64,000 nucleotides of DNA from Clostridia bacterium (GCA_017623575.1 JAGAOS010000045.1:1-64000); one strand, 5' to 3'. Shown: positions 36,017 through 45,671, counted from the first letter of the stretch. The notes: generated by a model from the letters alone, not told the origin. Made by a program: numbers and translations.

Positions 36017-36697
36017 ATGAATGAAGAAAAAACAACAGTATTAGTAGCCGATGACGAACCAAGAATAACCGAGCTTATAAAGGATTTTCTTTTAGCCTCG
36101 GGTTATAAGGCTATTGTGGCTCATGATGGTGAAGAGGCGCTTCACCTTTTTAATAAACATAGCGAAATAAGTCTTATTATATTGGATATTATGATGCCCG
36201 AAATGGATGGCTGGCAGGTGTGCAGAGAAATACGCAAAACATCTGATAAACCAATTATACTTTTAACTGCACGCTCTGAGGAATTTGATCAGCTTATGGG
36301 CTTTGAAAGCGGCGCTGATGATTATGTAACAAAGCCGTTTTCGCCCGCAGTGCTTATAAAACGCATTGAAGCCTTGCTAAGAAGAAGCAGTGTGAAAACC
36401 GCCGAGCCTCAGAATAAAAAAGGTCTTGTTATAAATAAAGAGGCGTATGTTGCCTATATGGATGGCAGGGTTTTGGAGCTGACCTTAAAGGAATTTGAAA
36501 TTCTTGTTTATTTAAGCGACAACCATTCCAGAGTTTTAACCCGCGACCAGATTTTAAACGCAGTATGGGGCTACGATTTTGAAGGTGATAATCGTACGGT
36601 CGATTCTCATGTTGCAAGGCTACGCACAAAGCTGGGTTCTTTTGGTAGTACCAATCTTAGAACAGTTTATGGAATGGGATATAAGTTTGAGTGGTAA
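36017..36697 (+). CDS. OmpR/PhoB-family response regulator
   Basis: A 226-residue two-component regulator. The receiver domain has the acidic pair DDE near residue 14, the phosphoacceptor D57 in ILDIMMPEMDGW, the Thr in LLTARS and Lys in VTKPFSP. The C-terminal winged-helix domain carries LTLKEFEILVYLSDN, LTRDQILNAVWGYDF and RTVDSHVARLRTKLG and recognises DNA. The start is ATG 36017, with GAGGAAG eight bases before; a GTG at 36011 overlaps that site. The kinase gene begins 4 bases after the stop. It resembles the PhoP/VanR/ResD group. Confidence 0.94.
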   Translation: MNEEKTTVLVADDEPRITELIKDFLLASGYKAIVAHDGEEALHLFNKHSEISLIILDIMMPEMDGWQVCREIRKTSDKPIILLTARSEEFDQLMGFESGADDYVTKPFSPAVLIKRIEALLRRSSVKTAEPQNKKGLVINKEAYVAYMDGRVLELTLKEFEILVYLSDNHSRVLTRDQILNAVWGYDFEGDNRTVDSHVARLRTKLGSFGSTNLRTVYGMGYKFEW

Positions 36698-36701
36698 TTT
36701 T

Positions 36702-38186
36702 ATGAAGAATTATATATTAAAGCTTCAAAATAAATTTTGGTTCAAGCTTTTTTTAAAGGTGGCTATAATATTTTTGGTTTTTGTTTTGCTTTTAACGCTC
36801 TGTAATACCGCTTTTTTAAAGAGTTATTATGAATATGTAAATAAAGAAGAGCTTATAGAAGTATCAAAAGACCTGCGCCATATTGATTTAAATTCAAAAA
36901 ATGATGTTGTGAATGTTATAAGCAATATTGAGGAAGAATACGGATTTGAAACAGAAATTTATTCTAAAGAGGGCAGAACCCTTTATTCATCATCGGGCGG
37001 TCAGCTTATGGATTATTTTCTGCAAGGTAATGATAAGTTCTCTATGCATCACAGACCTATGAAGGCTATTAAAGCAAAACAATATTCAGATGGATCTGTT
37101 ATGGAATATGCAGTAGATAAAATTACAGAAAATAAATATTTAATTTATAGATTTTCTATTGAAAATTCAAGTGTGGGAGAGGTTAAAGTGCAAATGGCGC
37201 AAATCGAAAACAGCGCCAAAATCGCCAATAGATTTATAAGTATAATTGCTTTTGGTGTTTTAGTTATTTCGCTCTTGTGGATTTTTGCATTCTCTAAAAA
37301 AATATCCAAGCCAATAAGCGAAATGAACGAAATTACCCACAATATGGCAAAGTTGGATTTTAGCAAAAAGCTTATACCTCAATCCAACGATGAAATCGGT
37401 CATTTAGCAGTTTCAATTAATAATCTTTCAGAAAAGCTTAACGCAACGCTTATGGATTTAAACTCCTCTAATGCTCAGCTTCGTAATGAAATAGAGCTGG
37501 AGCATCAATTGGATGTAATGCGCCGAGGCTTTGTAGCCAATGTTTCTCACGAATTAAAAACACCTATTTCTATAATTCAGGGATATGCAGAGGGGCTTAA
37601 GATGGATATTAATGCTGCATCAAGAGAAAAATATCTTGATGTTATTATTGATGAAAGCCATCGAATGAATAAGCTGGTTTTAAGCATATTAACGCTTTCA
37701 AAATACGAATCGGGTCAAATACCACTAAATTGCTCCGAGTTTGATATATGTCAGCTTATAAAGGCAAGGGGAGAGCGTATTTTCAACAAAAAAGATGTTG
37801 AAATAGTTTACGATATTCCAAAGGAATTAACAATTTATGCCGACCCCGAGCAAATTGACCAGGTTATAAAGGTGTATATGGAAAATGCCGAATGTCATGT
37901 TGAAGAAAATGGAAAAATAGTGGTTTCTATTTCAAAAAGTGAAAATAACAAGTATATCGTAAATGTATATAATAGCGGAAGCAAGGTGGATAAAAATCAA
38001 ATACCCCATATTTGGCAGAGCTTTTATAGGGGAGATAAATCACATAACCGTGAAAGCGGCAGATTTGGTCTTGGACTTTCAATTGTCAGCGCAATAATGA
38101 AAATGCATGGTGAAAGCTGTGGCGTATATAATACTGATGATGGGGTTTGTTTTTGGTTTACAGTAAAAAATGTGGTAGAACAATAA
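36702..38186 (+). CDS. Membrane sensor histidine kinase
   Basis: A 494-residue sensor kinase partnered with the preceding regulator. A first membrane helix (about 17-37) and a second (about 170-192) bracket an extracytoplasmic sensor of about 130 residues. HAMP (about 193-245, KISKPISEMNEITHNMAKLD) and a dimerisation domain follow, with the phosphorylated H283 in FVANVSHELKTPISIIQGYA. The ATPase domain has a modified N-box (YMENAECHVEENG) and the G-box RFGLGLSIVSAIM. Codons from 36579 are in frame but lie within the regulator gene; ATG 36702 is the real start. The ligand sensed is unknown. Confidence 0.93.
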   Translation: MKNYILKLQNKFWFKLFLKVAIIFLVFVLLLTLCNTAFLKSYYEYVNKEELIEVSKDLRHIDLNSKNDVVNVISNIEEEYGFETEIYSKEGRTLYSSSGGQLMDYFLQGNDKFSMHHRPMKAIKAKQYSDGSVMEYAVDKITENKYLIYRFSIENSSVGEVKVQMAQIENSAKIANRFISIIAFGVLVISLLWIFAFSKKISKPISEMNEITHNMAKLDFSKKLIPQSNDEIGHLAVSINNLSEKLNATLMDLNSSNAQLRNEIELEHQLDVMRRGFVANVSHELKTPISIIQGYAEGLKMDINAASREKYLDVIIDESHRMNKLVLSILTLSKYESGQIPLNCSEFDICQLIKARGERIFNKKDVEIVYDIPKELTIYADPEQIDQVIKVYMENAECHVEENGKIVVSISKSENNKYIVNVYNSGSKVDKNQIPHIWQSFYRGDKSHNRESGRFGLGLSIVSAIMKMHGESCGVYNTDDGVCFWFTVKNVVEQ

Positions 38187-38233
38187 CAAAAAAAACAAAC
38201 ATTTTCGTAAAATATAAAATGTAAAGGGAGTAT

Positions 38234-38278
38234 ATGTGTGCTACAATAAGTTTAATGAAACTTGCATATGACTCTTAA
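38234..38278 (+). CDS. Possible 14-residue peptide ORF
   Basis: AAAGGGAG at 38223-38230 is followed by an ATG and 13 more codons (MCATISLMKLAYDS) and TAA, directly before a strong terminator. An imperfect inverted repeat (AGGGAGTATAT and ATATATCTCCCT) encloses the whole ORF and could hide the ribosome site. The spacing from the site to the ATG is short (3-4 bases). It may be a genuine micropeptide, a leader, or chance. Confidence 0.25.
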   Translation: MCATISLMKLAYDS

Positions 38279-38292
38279 TATATCTCCCTACC

Positions 38293-38336
38293 CAAAGCAA
38301 AGAACAGACCGGTTAAAGTCTGTTCTTTGCTTTTTA
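38293..38336 (+). terminator. Strong rho-independent terminator after the two-component operon
   Basis: AAGCAAAGAACAGAC and GTCTGTTCTTTGCTT are perfect 15-base arms around CGGTTAAA, followed by TTTATAAT. Confidence 0.85.
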
Positions 38337-38356
38337 TAATTATATCCAATTTATGG

Positions 38357-38385
38357 TTGAAAAACAGCTTGGCATAATATATAAT
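38357..38385 (+). promoter_or_regulatory. Sigma-A promoter for GH38-GH43
   Basis: TTGAAA (38357-38362), 17 bases, TATAAT (38380-38385), 39 bases before the GH38 start. Confidence 0.7.
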
Positions 38386-38424
38386 GTAAGCGTACAATTG
38401 GCTTTTGAAAAAAGGAGTTTTTTT

Positions 38425-40803
38425 ATGCAGAAGGTACATTTGCTTTGTAATGCTCATCTTGACCCCGCATGGTTGTGGCCTTGGAATGAGGGTCTTGCAG
38501 AGGCACTTTCAACCTTCAGGGTTGCTGCAGAATTTTGTGAGAATTATGATGGATTTGTTTTTAATCACAATGAAGCTGTTTTATATGAGTGGGTAGAGGA
38601 GCATGAGCCCGCTCTTTTTGAGCGCATAAAAATCCTGGTAAAGCAGGGAAAATGGCGCATTATGGGCGGTTGGTATATTCAGCCTGATTGCCTTATGCCT
38701 TCGGGCGAAAGCTTTTTATCCCAGATTGCTTTGGGCAGAGAATATTTTAAAGAAAAATTCGGTGTAGTGCCTACTACTGCAATTAACTTTGACCCCTTTG
38801 GTCATACTCGAGGACTTGTGCAAATACTTGCCAAAACAGGCTTTGATAGCTATATTGCAATGCGCCCGGATGCCTTTAAGGGTAATTTTATATGGAATGG
38901 CTTTGACGGCAGTGAAATAATGGTTTGCCGTTGCTTTAAAGGCTATAATTCCCTTAAAGGACACGCCCTTGAAAAAATTAAAAATATGATTAAAGAACAC
39001 CCCGAGGAAGATATTTTGCTTTGCCCGTGGGGTATAGGAAATCATGGTGGCGGTCCTTCTAAAATAGATTTAGAGCAGATTAATGAATTTATAAAAAATA
39101 AAGATGTTGAAGTGCTTCATTCTTCGGCAGAGGCATATTTTAAGGATTTGAATAAAGAAAAATTGCCTGTTGTTTCTGAGGATTTGGTTCCCTTTGCAGT
39201 AGGATGTTATACCTCAATGGTAAGAATAAAACAGGCAAATCGCCGTTTAGAAAATAAAATTGCAATTACCGAAAAGGCGGTAAGCTATGCAAAGATAGCT
39301 CACGGCTTTGAATATGATGAGGCAGCCTTTAAAGATGCAAAAAAAGCTCTTGCATTTTGCCAATTTCACGATATCCTTCCCGGCTCAGGTATCAAAAAGG
39401 TAGAGGAAGATTCCTTAAAAACCTTAGGCTATGGTGAAGAAATTGCAGACAGACTTTATAATAAGGCGTTTATTAAGCTCTGCGAGGGTCAAAAGAAGGC
39501 TAAAGAGGGCGAAATTCCTATTCTTGTATTTAACCCTCACCCATTTGAGGTGGAGAGTGAGTTTGAGGTGGAGTTTTTACTTCAAAATCAAAACTGGCCT
39601 GATGATGAATGGACTGTAGCAACCGTGTATGATGAAGAGGGAAATCAGCTTTTATCCCAGCATGAGCAAACGGCAAGCTCCCTTAACCTTGACTGGGTAA
39701 AAAGGGTGTGCTTCAGGGCAAAAATTGCACCTGCATCGGTCAGCCGTTTTGATTGTTCACTTAAGGTTGTAAAGCGTGACGAGTTGCCGAAATTTGATTA
39801 TCCCGATGATAATATAACCGTTAAAAACGACCGTATGACGGCAATTATCAGCCGAAAAACAGGTCTTATAGAACGCTATGAGGTGGATGGAATAAGCCGC
39901 CTTGAAAATGCGGGTAGGATTGAGGTTTATAAGGATAATGAAGACCCATGGGGAATGACGGTTGAATCCTTTGCCGATTATATAGGCGAATTTACGCTTA
40001 TGAGCGATGAAGCCGCTAATGCATTTGCAGGGTATCCTGAAGAAGATTTTAAAAATGTGCGTGTCATAGAGTACGGTGATGTACGCACTACTGTTCAGGC
40101 GTTTTTTGAGTACGGTCGCTCAGTAGCAGTTGTAGAATATAAGCTACCAAAAAAAGGTACTCATATTGATGTTAATATTACTTTGTTTTCAAACGATGTC
40201 AACCGTATGATAAAGCTCAGTCTTAATACAGGCTTCATCGGTACTCCTTGTGGTGAAACCGCATTTGGTAAGAATAATCATCCTGCCAATGAAAGAGAGT
40301 GTGTATTTCAAAGATGGTGTGGTATTGAAAATGAAAAGAATGGAGTATATATATTAAATCGCGGTACCTACGGCGGTAGCTTTAAGGAAAATGAGATTAA
40401 AATTTCATTGCTTCGCACCCCCGTTTATTCAGGTCATCCTATAAGGGAGCGGCAAATTGCCCCTAGTGATAGGTACTCCAATCATATTGATATGGGAGAA
40501 AGAAGCTTTTCCTTTAGAATTGTTACAGAAGGAGAAGTTGAAAGGCAAGCGCTCATATTTAATGAGGAGCCGCAGGTTATTGCCTTTTTCCCGTCGGGTG
40601 AGGGTGAAAAAACGGGTAGTGTAGTAACGCTGGATAATCCGGATGTTATTTTATCATCATTTAAACCCTGTAATGATGGATACGAGGTTGTGCTTCATAA
40701 TTTTGCCGATTATGAAAATAAGGCTCAGCTTTATATTAAACCGTTAAATAAAACCTTGGATTTAGTGTTTGGCAGATATGAACTTAAAATAATTAAAATT
40801 TAG
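38425..40803 (+). CDS. Glycoside hydrolase family 38, alpha-mannosidase
   Basis: A 792-residue retaining alpha-mannosidase using a zinc ion. The zinc-binding HLD motif is H11 and D13 in CNAHLDPAWLWPW, the nucleophile is expected at D123 in INFDPFGHTRGL, and a second zinc histidine lies in CQFHDILPGSG. The all-helical middle and C-terminal beta-rich domains fit GH38, and the length is at the short end of the family. No signal peptide is seen, so it should act in the cytoplasm on imported manno-oligosaccharides or N-glycan fragments. The start is ATG 38425 after AAAAGGAG; in-frame codons back to 38353 cover the promoter. The GH43 gene begins 15 bases after the stop. Confidence 0.93.
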   Translation: MQKVHLLCNAHLDPAWLWPWNEGLAEALSTFRVAAEFCENYDGFVFNHNEAVLYEWVEEHEPALFERIKILVKQGKWRIMGGWYIQPDCLMPSGESFLSQIALGREYFKEKFGVVPTTAINFDPFGHTRGLVQILAKTGFDSYIAMRPDAFKGNFIWNGFDGSEIMVCRCFKGYNSLKGHALEKIKNMIKEHPEEDILLCPWGIGNHGGGPSKIDLEQINEFIKNKDVEVLHSSAEAYFKDLNKEKLPVVSEDLVPFAVGCYTSMVRIKQANRRLENKIAITEKAVSYAKIAHGFEYDEAAFKDAKKALAFCQFHDILPGSGIKKVEEDSLKTLGYGEEIADRLYNKAFIKLCEGQKKAKEGEIPILVFNPHPFEVESEFEVEFLLQNQNWPDDEWTVATVYDEEGNQLLSQHEQTASSLNLDWVKRVCFRAKIAPASVSRFDCSLKVVKRDELPKFDYPDDNITVKNDRMTAIISRKTGLIERYEVDGISRLENAGRIEVYKDNEDPWGMTVESFADYIGEFTLMSDEAANAFAGYPEEDFKNVRVIEYGDVRTTVQAFFEYGRSVAVVEYKLPKKGTHIDVNITLFSNDVNRMIKLSLNTGFIGTPCGETAFGKNNHPANERECVFQRWCGIENEKNGVYILNRGTYGGSFKENEIKISLLRTPVYSGHPIRERQIAPSDRYSNHIDMGERSFSFRIVTEGEVERQALIFNEEPQVIAFFPSGEGEKTGSVVTLDNPDVILSSFKPCNDGYEVVLHNFADYENKAQLYIKPLNKTLDLVFGRYELKIIKI

Positions 40804-40817
40804 TGTTGGTGATTATT

Positions 40818-41708
40818 ATGAAATTAAAAGATTTACATGTTCGTGACCCATTTATTTTACCCTTTGAAGGTAAGTATTATTTCCTTTTCTCTCCCGGTAA
40901 ATACGCTTGGGAGGGCAAAGATGGTTTTTATGTTACCGTTTCAGAGGATTTAGAGGAATGGAGCGAGCCGAAAAAAGTTTTTACTCCACCCGAAGGCTTC
41001 TGGTCAAATAACAATTTCTGGGCACCGGAAATGCATTATTATAAGGGCGAATTTTATATTTTTGCATCCTTTGGCGCCAAGGTAGGGCATAATCGTGCAG
41101 TGCAGATTTTAAAGGCAAAAAGTCCGTTAGGTCCATTTGAGGTATGGAGCTGCCCCTTAACGCTCAGCCACTTAAACAGTATAGACGGTACTCTTTATGT
41201 AGAAAATGGTACACCTTACCTTGTTTATAGCCGCGAGGTTATTGATGACCCCGACAGAATAGGGTCATTATGGGCTGTTGAATTAACTGATGATTTAAAA
41301 GCACCCGTCGGTGACCATACCCTTATTTTTAAGGGCACTGCACCTGAATGGAGTGAATATAAGTGGGAGAAAAAGAAAACCGACCCTCTTACTGCTTGGG
41401 TAGCCGAAGGTCCTTTTTTCTATAAAAATAGTGATGGTAAGCTGCTTATGCTCTGGTCAAGCCACTATGGAGCAGGAAATTATATTGAAGCGGTTGCCTA
41501 TACTGAAAACGGCGCTCTTTTTGGTGAGTGGAAGCATTGTGAGAAGTTTTTAATGGATTCAAACGGTGGTCACGGTATGTTGTTTAAAACCTTTGACGGT
41601 CAGCTTAAATTTACCTTACATTTCCCCAATAGCCCCTTTGGTGAGGAACGCGCCGTCATCCATACGGTAGAGGAAATCGGCGTCGACCCATTTTTAAAAA
41701 TAAAGTAG
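40818..41708 (+). CDS. Glycoside hydrolase family 43-type enzyme
   Basis: A 296-residue single-domain five-bladed beta-propeller hydrolase. The catalytic base is D10 in HVRDPFILP, the pKa-modulating Asp lies in LNSIDGTLYVENG, and the acid Glu lies in AWVAEGPFFYKN. The family includes beta-xylosidases, alpha-L-arabinofuranosidases and beta-1,3-galactosidases; specificity cannot be told from the sequence. There is no signal peptide. It is co-transcribed with the GH38 mannosidase, suggesting a substrate with mixed linkages. ATG 40818 is chosen because MKLKDLHVRDP starts as in relatives; the in-frame codon at 40803 overlaps the GH38 stop. Confidence 0.85.
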   Translation: MKLKDLHVRDPFILPFEGKYYFLFSPGKYAWEGKDGFYVTVSEDLEEWSEPKKVFTPPEGFWSNNNFWAPEMHYYKGEFYIFASFGAKVGHNRAVQILKAKSPLGPFEVWSCPLTLSHLNSIDGTLYVENGTPYLVYSREVIDDPDRIGSLWAVELTDDLKAPVGDHTLIFKGTAPEWSEYKWEKKKTDPLTAWVAEGPFFYKNSDGKLLMLWSSHYGAGNYIEAVAYTENGALFGEWKHCEKFLMDSNGGHGMLFKTFDGQLKFTLHFPNSPFGEERAVIHTVEEIGVDPFLKIK

Positions 41709-41740
41709 AGTTCTGTGTATTTTAACTGAGGTGTTAATTA

Positions 41741-42262
41741 TTGAATATTTTTGTATTAATAATGTATTTGCTTGTTATGGCAATAAACTGGACCTTAATT
41801 CATTCTAAAACCGAATATAATCCCAATATAAACAGAAAATATATTCTGATTAAAAACCGCAGACTTGCAGAAATACTTATAAATAAAAAGAGTTCATATG
41901 TAAAATATGTAAAGGTTAAAGATAGGCAAAAGCTTAATATACCTTGTTTTGTTTTATACTTAGCTTTTGCGCTTATTGTACTAGTTACAGTTATATTTTT
42001 CCTTCTTCCAAAAATGCCTTGTGAACCAATTAGTATGCCATTTTCCCGCCATAATCCGATTGTGTTGGATACCTATAATGCAAAGATTCCGTATGTGTTA
42101 GCGTTTTTATTGTTTTTTGTGCAGATAAATCTCTATTTTGTACCTATGAGTATTAAAGTATTTAAAAATAAGGAGCAGGGTCTTGGAATAAAAATAGGTG
42201 CTGCCATACTTGATTTGGCATTTTTGTTGTTCTCAGGCTATCTTCTGTATGCTTTAATATAA
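41741..42262 (+). CDS. Small membrane protein of unknown function
   Basis: A 173-residue protein with about four hydrophobic segments (residues about 2-20, 67-90, 118-138, 153-173). A basic cytoplasmic loop after the first helix is rich in Lys, Asn and Tyr (NINRKYILIKNRRLAEILIN). I recognise no family. It starts with TTG, with GAGGTG upstream. It follows the GH43 gene by 32 bases, so it may be the last gene of that operon, but its role there is unclear. Confidence 0.6.
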   Translation: MNIFVLIMYLLVMAINWTLIHSKTEYNPNINRKYILIKNRRLAEILINKKSSYVKYVKVKDRQKLNIPCFVLYLAFALIVLVTVIFFLLPKMPCEPISMPFSRHNPIVLDTYNAKIPYVLAFLLFFVQINLYFVPMSIKVFKNKEQGLGIKIGAAILDLAFLLFSGYLLYALI

Positions 42263-42406
42263 TAAACAATGCTTAATAGTTTACTGTAATTCTAAAACCA
42301 CAGCATATACATAATTTAATATTGTTGCATTTGTTATAACTGCTGGGATATTACCTTTTTGTTTTGTGAATACTGCTTAAAAATAGTTACAAAGGCAGAT
42401 AAAAGG

Positions 42407-42435
42407 TTGCGAATTTGTAATCTTTTAGTTATAAT
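42407..42435 (+). promoter_or_regulatory. Sigma-A promoter for the M23 peptidase locus
   Basis: TTGCGA (42407-42412), 17 bases, TATAAT (42430-42435), about 55 bases before the ATG at 42491. AAGGAG is present just before the ATG. Confidence 0.68.
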
Positions 42436-42490
42436 GATAACACAAGAAATTACAAAAATGTAATATTTTAAGAATAAGGAGTGATAACAT

Positions 42491-43813
42491 ATGCAGCAAT
42501 TTGCATCGGCAGCAAAAAAACATCTTGCAAAGTTAATAATTGTAGCTAAAAGTTTTTTTAATGCCGCTAAAGGTTTCTGCACCAATGTTATTCCTTTTAT
42601 TGTTTCAAAAATAGTTAGTTATCTTAAAAAGTCGCCCCGCGTTGTTGCTGCAATAATCACAATTGTTCTTGTGCTTTCCTGTACTGTTACAGTAGCTGTT
42701 GCAACAAAAGCCACCTCTGCTTATGCAGTTGTTTATAATGGTGAAACAATTGCTATGGTTAAGGAACCGGCAGTTTTGGCAGAGGCGGAAATTTTTGCCG
42801 CAAATAAGCTTAATAATCCAATCTGCACATCTCATTTAATTAAAACAAACCTTACACAAACCCTTGCAGGTGAAAATAATCTGGTTGGCTCTAATGCCCT
42901 TGCAGATCGTATAATAAATTATTCCGATGATATTGTTATTGCCAAGGTTTTAAAGGTAGAGGATAAAGTTGTTGCCTTTGGCGATTCTTACGATGCAATC
43001 AATTCCTCTCTTGAATAATATCTTTTAGACTATAAAAAAACAAACGGCGTAGATAATGTAGAGTTTTTTAATGATTATGAGATAGCAGATATTTATATTT
43101 TGAAATCCGAACTAGCAGGTATTCCCAATATTGAAGATTATCTCAATTCAACCAATAATACTCTTTCGGTTCAAACTGTAAGCACAGTTGTTGTTACAGA
43201 AGGCGTTGATTTTGAAACAGTTAAAACTGAAACCGGTAAGCTTTCGGCAGGTACTGAAAAAATCACTCAAAAGGGTGTAAAGGGTACCAAGGAGGTTACC
43301 TATAAGGTATTCACACTTGATGGTGTGCAAACCAAAAAAACTGTTATGTCAACAAAGGTTATTACTGAGCCTGTAGCTCAAAAGGTGCTTGTTGGTACCA
43401 AGCGTGTTGTTGCTGCCGATAAAAACGGCGATGCTTCTATGTGTTGGCCTGTAAAACGCGTAGCCCGTTCTTATGTAAGCTCTTATGTTGGTGACGGTCG
43501 CGGTCATAAAGGTATGGATATTGTTGCTCCTGCCGGTACTCCTATTTATGCGGCAGTCGGCGGTACTGTTACCTATTCCGGCTGGGATACTTCAGGCTAT
43601 GGCTACAAGATTGTTATTAAACATTCAAACGGCTATGAAACTTTATATGCGCATTGCAGTGCATTGTATGTTAAAAAGGGTGATTCTGTTGCTATGGGTG
43701 AAACCATTGGAGCAGTAGGTACCACAGGTCGTTCAACCGGCAATCATCTTCATTTTGAAGTTCATAAAGACGGAAGAATAAAAGACCCCGCACTTTACAT
43801 TGGCAGAGATTAA
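42491..43813 (+). pseudogene. M23 peptidase with G5 domain, interrupted by one in-frame TAA
   Basis: Read through a single TAA at 43016-43018, this is one 440-codon frame for a membrane-anchored peptidoglycan endopeptidase. A membrane helix lies at about 53-75, followed by a YabE-like stalk (AVVYNGETIAMVKEP). Next is a G5 domain (about 230-300, TEGVDFETVKTE to AQKVLVGTK) and an M23 domain with the zinc residues in GHKGMDIVAPAG and NHLHFEVHKDG. The stop falls in the stalk (SSLE, stop, YLLDYKKTNG). Frame, codon use and domain order continue unbroken on both sides. The second half has no ribosome site near its first start codon. A CAA-to-TAA change would explain it. It could be a recent pseudogene, a sequencing error or readthrough. 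A start, promoter and terminator all remain. Confidence 0.8.
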
Positions 43814-43818
43814 AAATA

Positions 43819-43853
43819 TAAGCGATTGTCTTTCATGACAATCGCTTTTTTAT
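43819..43853 (+). terminator. Rho-independent terminator between M23 locus and GH2 gene
   Basis: AAGCGATTGTC and GACAATCGCTT pair around TTTCAT, followed by TTTTTATATA. It can serve both convergent genes. Confidence 0.8.
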
Positions 43854-43860
43854 ATATAAA

Positions 43861-45600
43861 CTAATCTTCAATAGCAGCCTTTTGACTTAAAACCTTTTTA
43901 AATATTTCGGGGTCAAATTTAGATTTTCTGTCATAGGTGTAAAGTCCGTTTTTCTCCTGCTCAACATCGGTAAGCTGAGTGTAGCACAGACCCATAAGTC
44001 CGGGATTTTGCATAAGTGCTTCGGTAAGTTCGGTAAAGCGAGAAATAAATTCTTTTTCGGTTTTTGGTCCGTTACCGTAGCCCCAGGCCTTTTTGTAATC
44101 TTTGTTTTCGTCACAGTTGGCAAACCAAGCTATACCGCCGTATTCACTGAAGAACACCGGCCCGCCGTTATAAGGAATCTGATTTTTGTTAAAGGGGTGC
44201 TCGGTCATAATACCGTCTTTTACCTTGTCAAGATAACCGAATGCATCAGCCTGCTGAGGATAATCGTGAACATCATAAATATCGGTTTTTGCGTGGAAAC
44301 CACCGCTTGTATCAATGCAGGGGCGGGTGGAATCTGCTGCTTTTGTAACATCATACAAAAGAGAAATAGATTGCATGTAAGGCTCGGCGTATCCGCTATT
44401 AGCATAAGCTCTTGACCATACCTCGTTTCTGGGACACCAGCCTATAATGGATGGGTGGTTAAAATCGCGTTCTATCTCTTCCAACCACTCGGGCAAAATG
44501 CTGTAAATATTTTCGGGTATGTTTGCGTTAAGTCCCCAGTCAGGGTATTCACCCCAGGTCAGATAACCTAATTTGTCTGCGTGGTAAAAATAGCGTTCTT
44601 CAAAAATCTTTTCGTGGGGTCTGGCGCCATTAAAGCCGCAAGCTAAAGATAAAAGTATATCATTTTTTAGCGCTTCATCTGTAGGAGCAGTATAAATTCC
44701 GTCGGGATAAAAGCCTTGGTCAAGCACCGTTCTTTGGAAAACCGCTTTGCCGTTAAGTAAGAATTTTTGACCCTTAAGCTCAACATTTCTCAGTCCAAAA
44801 TAGCTCTTAACCGCATCTTCACCAAAGGTAAAGGCAACATCATAAAGTCTGCCGCAACCAATTTCCCAAAGGTGAACTTCATCAAGTGTTAATGTAAATT
44901 GAATTTTGCCCTCGGCATAAGGCTCACAAAATTCTGCCATAGCCTTGCCTTCATAGCTGACATTAGCGGTAAAATTACCCTCACCTATAAGCTCTGCAAA
45001 TACAGTAACCTCACCTTTTTTATAATCCGGGTAGAACTTTACAGATTTTATGTAGCTTTTTGGGGTAAATTCAAGCCATACAGTCTGCCATATACCGGTA
45101 GTACGGGTATAATAGCATCCGTGTGAATCATATTCGTCCGACTGCTTGCCACTGGGAATGGATGTATCGCGGGTATTATCTTCTGCAAAAAGGGTTATAA
45201 CATTTTCGCCGATTGTTACAAAATCGGTAATATCAAAGCAAAAGGATATGTAACCGCCCTTGTGCTCGCCAACCTTTTTGCCGTTTACAAAAACCTTTGC
45301 CTTGTAATCAACTGCTCCAAAGTGAAGGACAATTCTACCTGCACACTGTTCTTCGGTAAGATTAACTGCGCGCTTGTACCATACTCCGTGCATAAAATCC
45401 TTATTTCCTATTCCGCTGAGTTCGCTTTCAGGGCAGAAGGGAACAAGTATTTCATCCTTTAATACAGCATCGGCATTGGCAAGTCCGCGAGCTTCACCGC
45501 TGCGGCCGTTATCAATTTCAAACTGCCATTTCCCGTTAAGGTTAAGCCAGTTTTCTCTTTCGAATTGTGGCTTGGGATGTTCCGGTCTTGGAATGTTCAT
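43861..45600 (-). CDS. Glycoside hydrolase family 2 (beta-glucuronidase/beta-galactosidase type)
   Basis: A 579-residue retaining exo-beta-glycosidase with the GH2 order: sugar-binding jelly roll (about 1-175, LNLNGKWQFEID, HFGAVDYKAKVFVNGKKVGEHKGGY), immunoglobulin-like domain (about 176-275), and TIM barrel (about 276-579). The acid/base is E393 in WCPRNEVW and the nucleophile E486 in VFFSEYGGIAW. The length is close to beta-glucuronidases (about 600) and much shorter than LacZ. I do not see the full NxK glucuronate motif, so the sugar is uncertain. There is no signal peptide, so it is cytoplasmic. It is transcribed divergently from an AraC regulator, with AAAGGAGGAA before its ATG. Confidence 0.9.
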   Translation of the reverse strand: MNIPRPEHPKPQFERENWLNLNGKWQFEIDNGRSGEARGLANADAVLKDEILVPFCPESELSGIGNKDFMHGVWYKRAVNLTEEQCAGRIVLHFGAVDYKAKVFVNGKKVGEHKGGYISFCFDITDFVTIGENVITLFAEDNTRDTSIPSGKQSDEYDSHGCYYTRTTGIWQTVWLEFTPKSYIKSVKFYPDYKKGEVTVFAELIGEGNFTANVSYEGKAMAEFCEPYAEGKIQFTLTLDEVHLWEIGCGRLYDVAFTFGEDAVKSYFGLRNVELKGQKFLLNGKAVFQRTVLDQGFYPDGIYTAPTDEALKNDILLSLACGFNGARPHEKIFEERYFYHADKLGYLTWGEYPDWGLNANIPENIYSILPEWLEEIERDFNHPSIIGWCPRNEVWSRAYANSGYAEPYMQSISLLYDVTKAADSTRPCIDTSGGFHAKTDIYDVHDYPQQADAFGYLDKVKDGIMTEHPFNKNQIPYNGGPVFFSEYGGIAWFANCDENKDYKKAWGYGNGPKTEKEFISRFTELTEALMQNPGLMGLCYTQLTDVEQEKNGLYTYDRKSKFDPEIFKKVLSQKAAIED

Positions 45601-45622
45601 TTTCTATTCCTCCTTTTTGCCC

Positions 45623-45651
45623 ATTCTATATTAAAATTACAATAAATTCAA
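45623..45651 (-). promoter_or_regulatory. Sigma-A promoter for GH2
   Basis: On the minus strand TTGAAT (45651-45646), 17 bases, TAGAAT (45628-45623), just before the GH2 ribosome site. It lies back to back with the AraC promoter, so one regulator site could control both. Confidence 0.6.
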
Positions 45652-45671
45652 TGAAAAATACTGTTCAATAA

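Noticed and set aside
43100..43813. Separate M23 peptidase gene starting at a TTG
   Set aside because: No ribosome site, starts in the middle of the stalk, and is exactly in frame with the upstream half across one stop; better explained as one broken gene.
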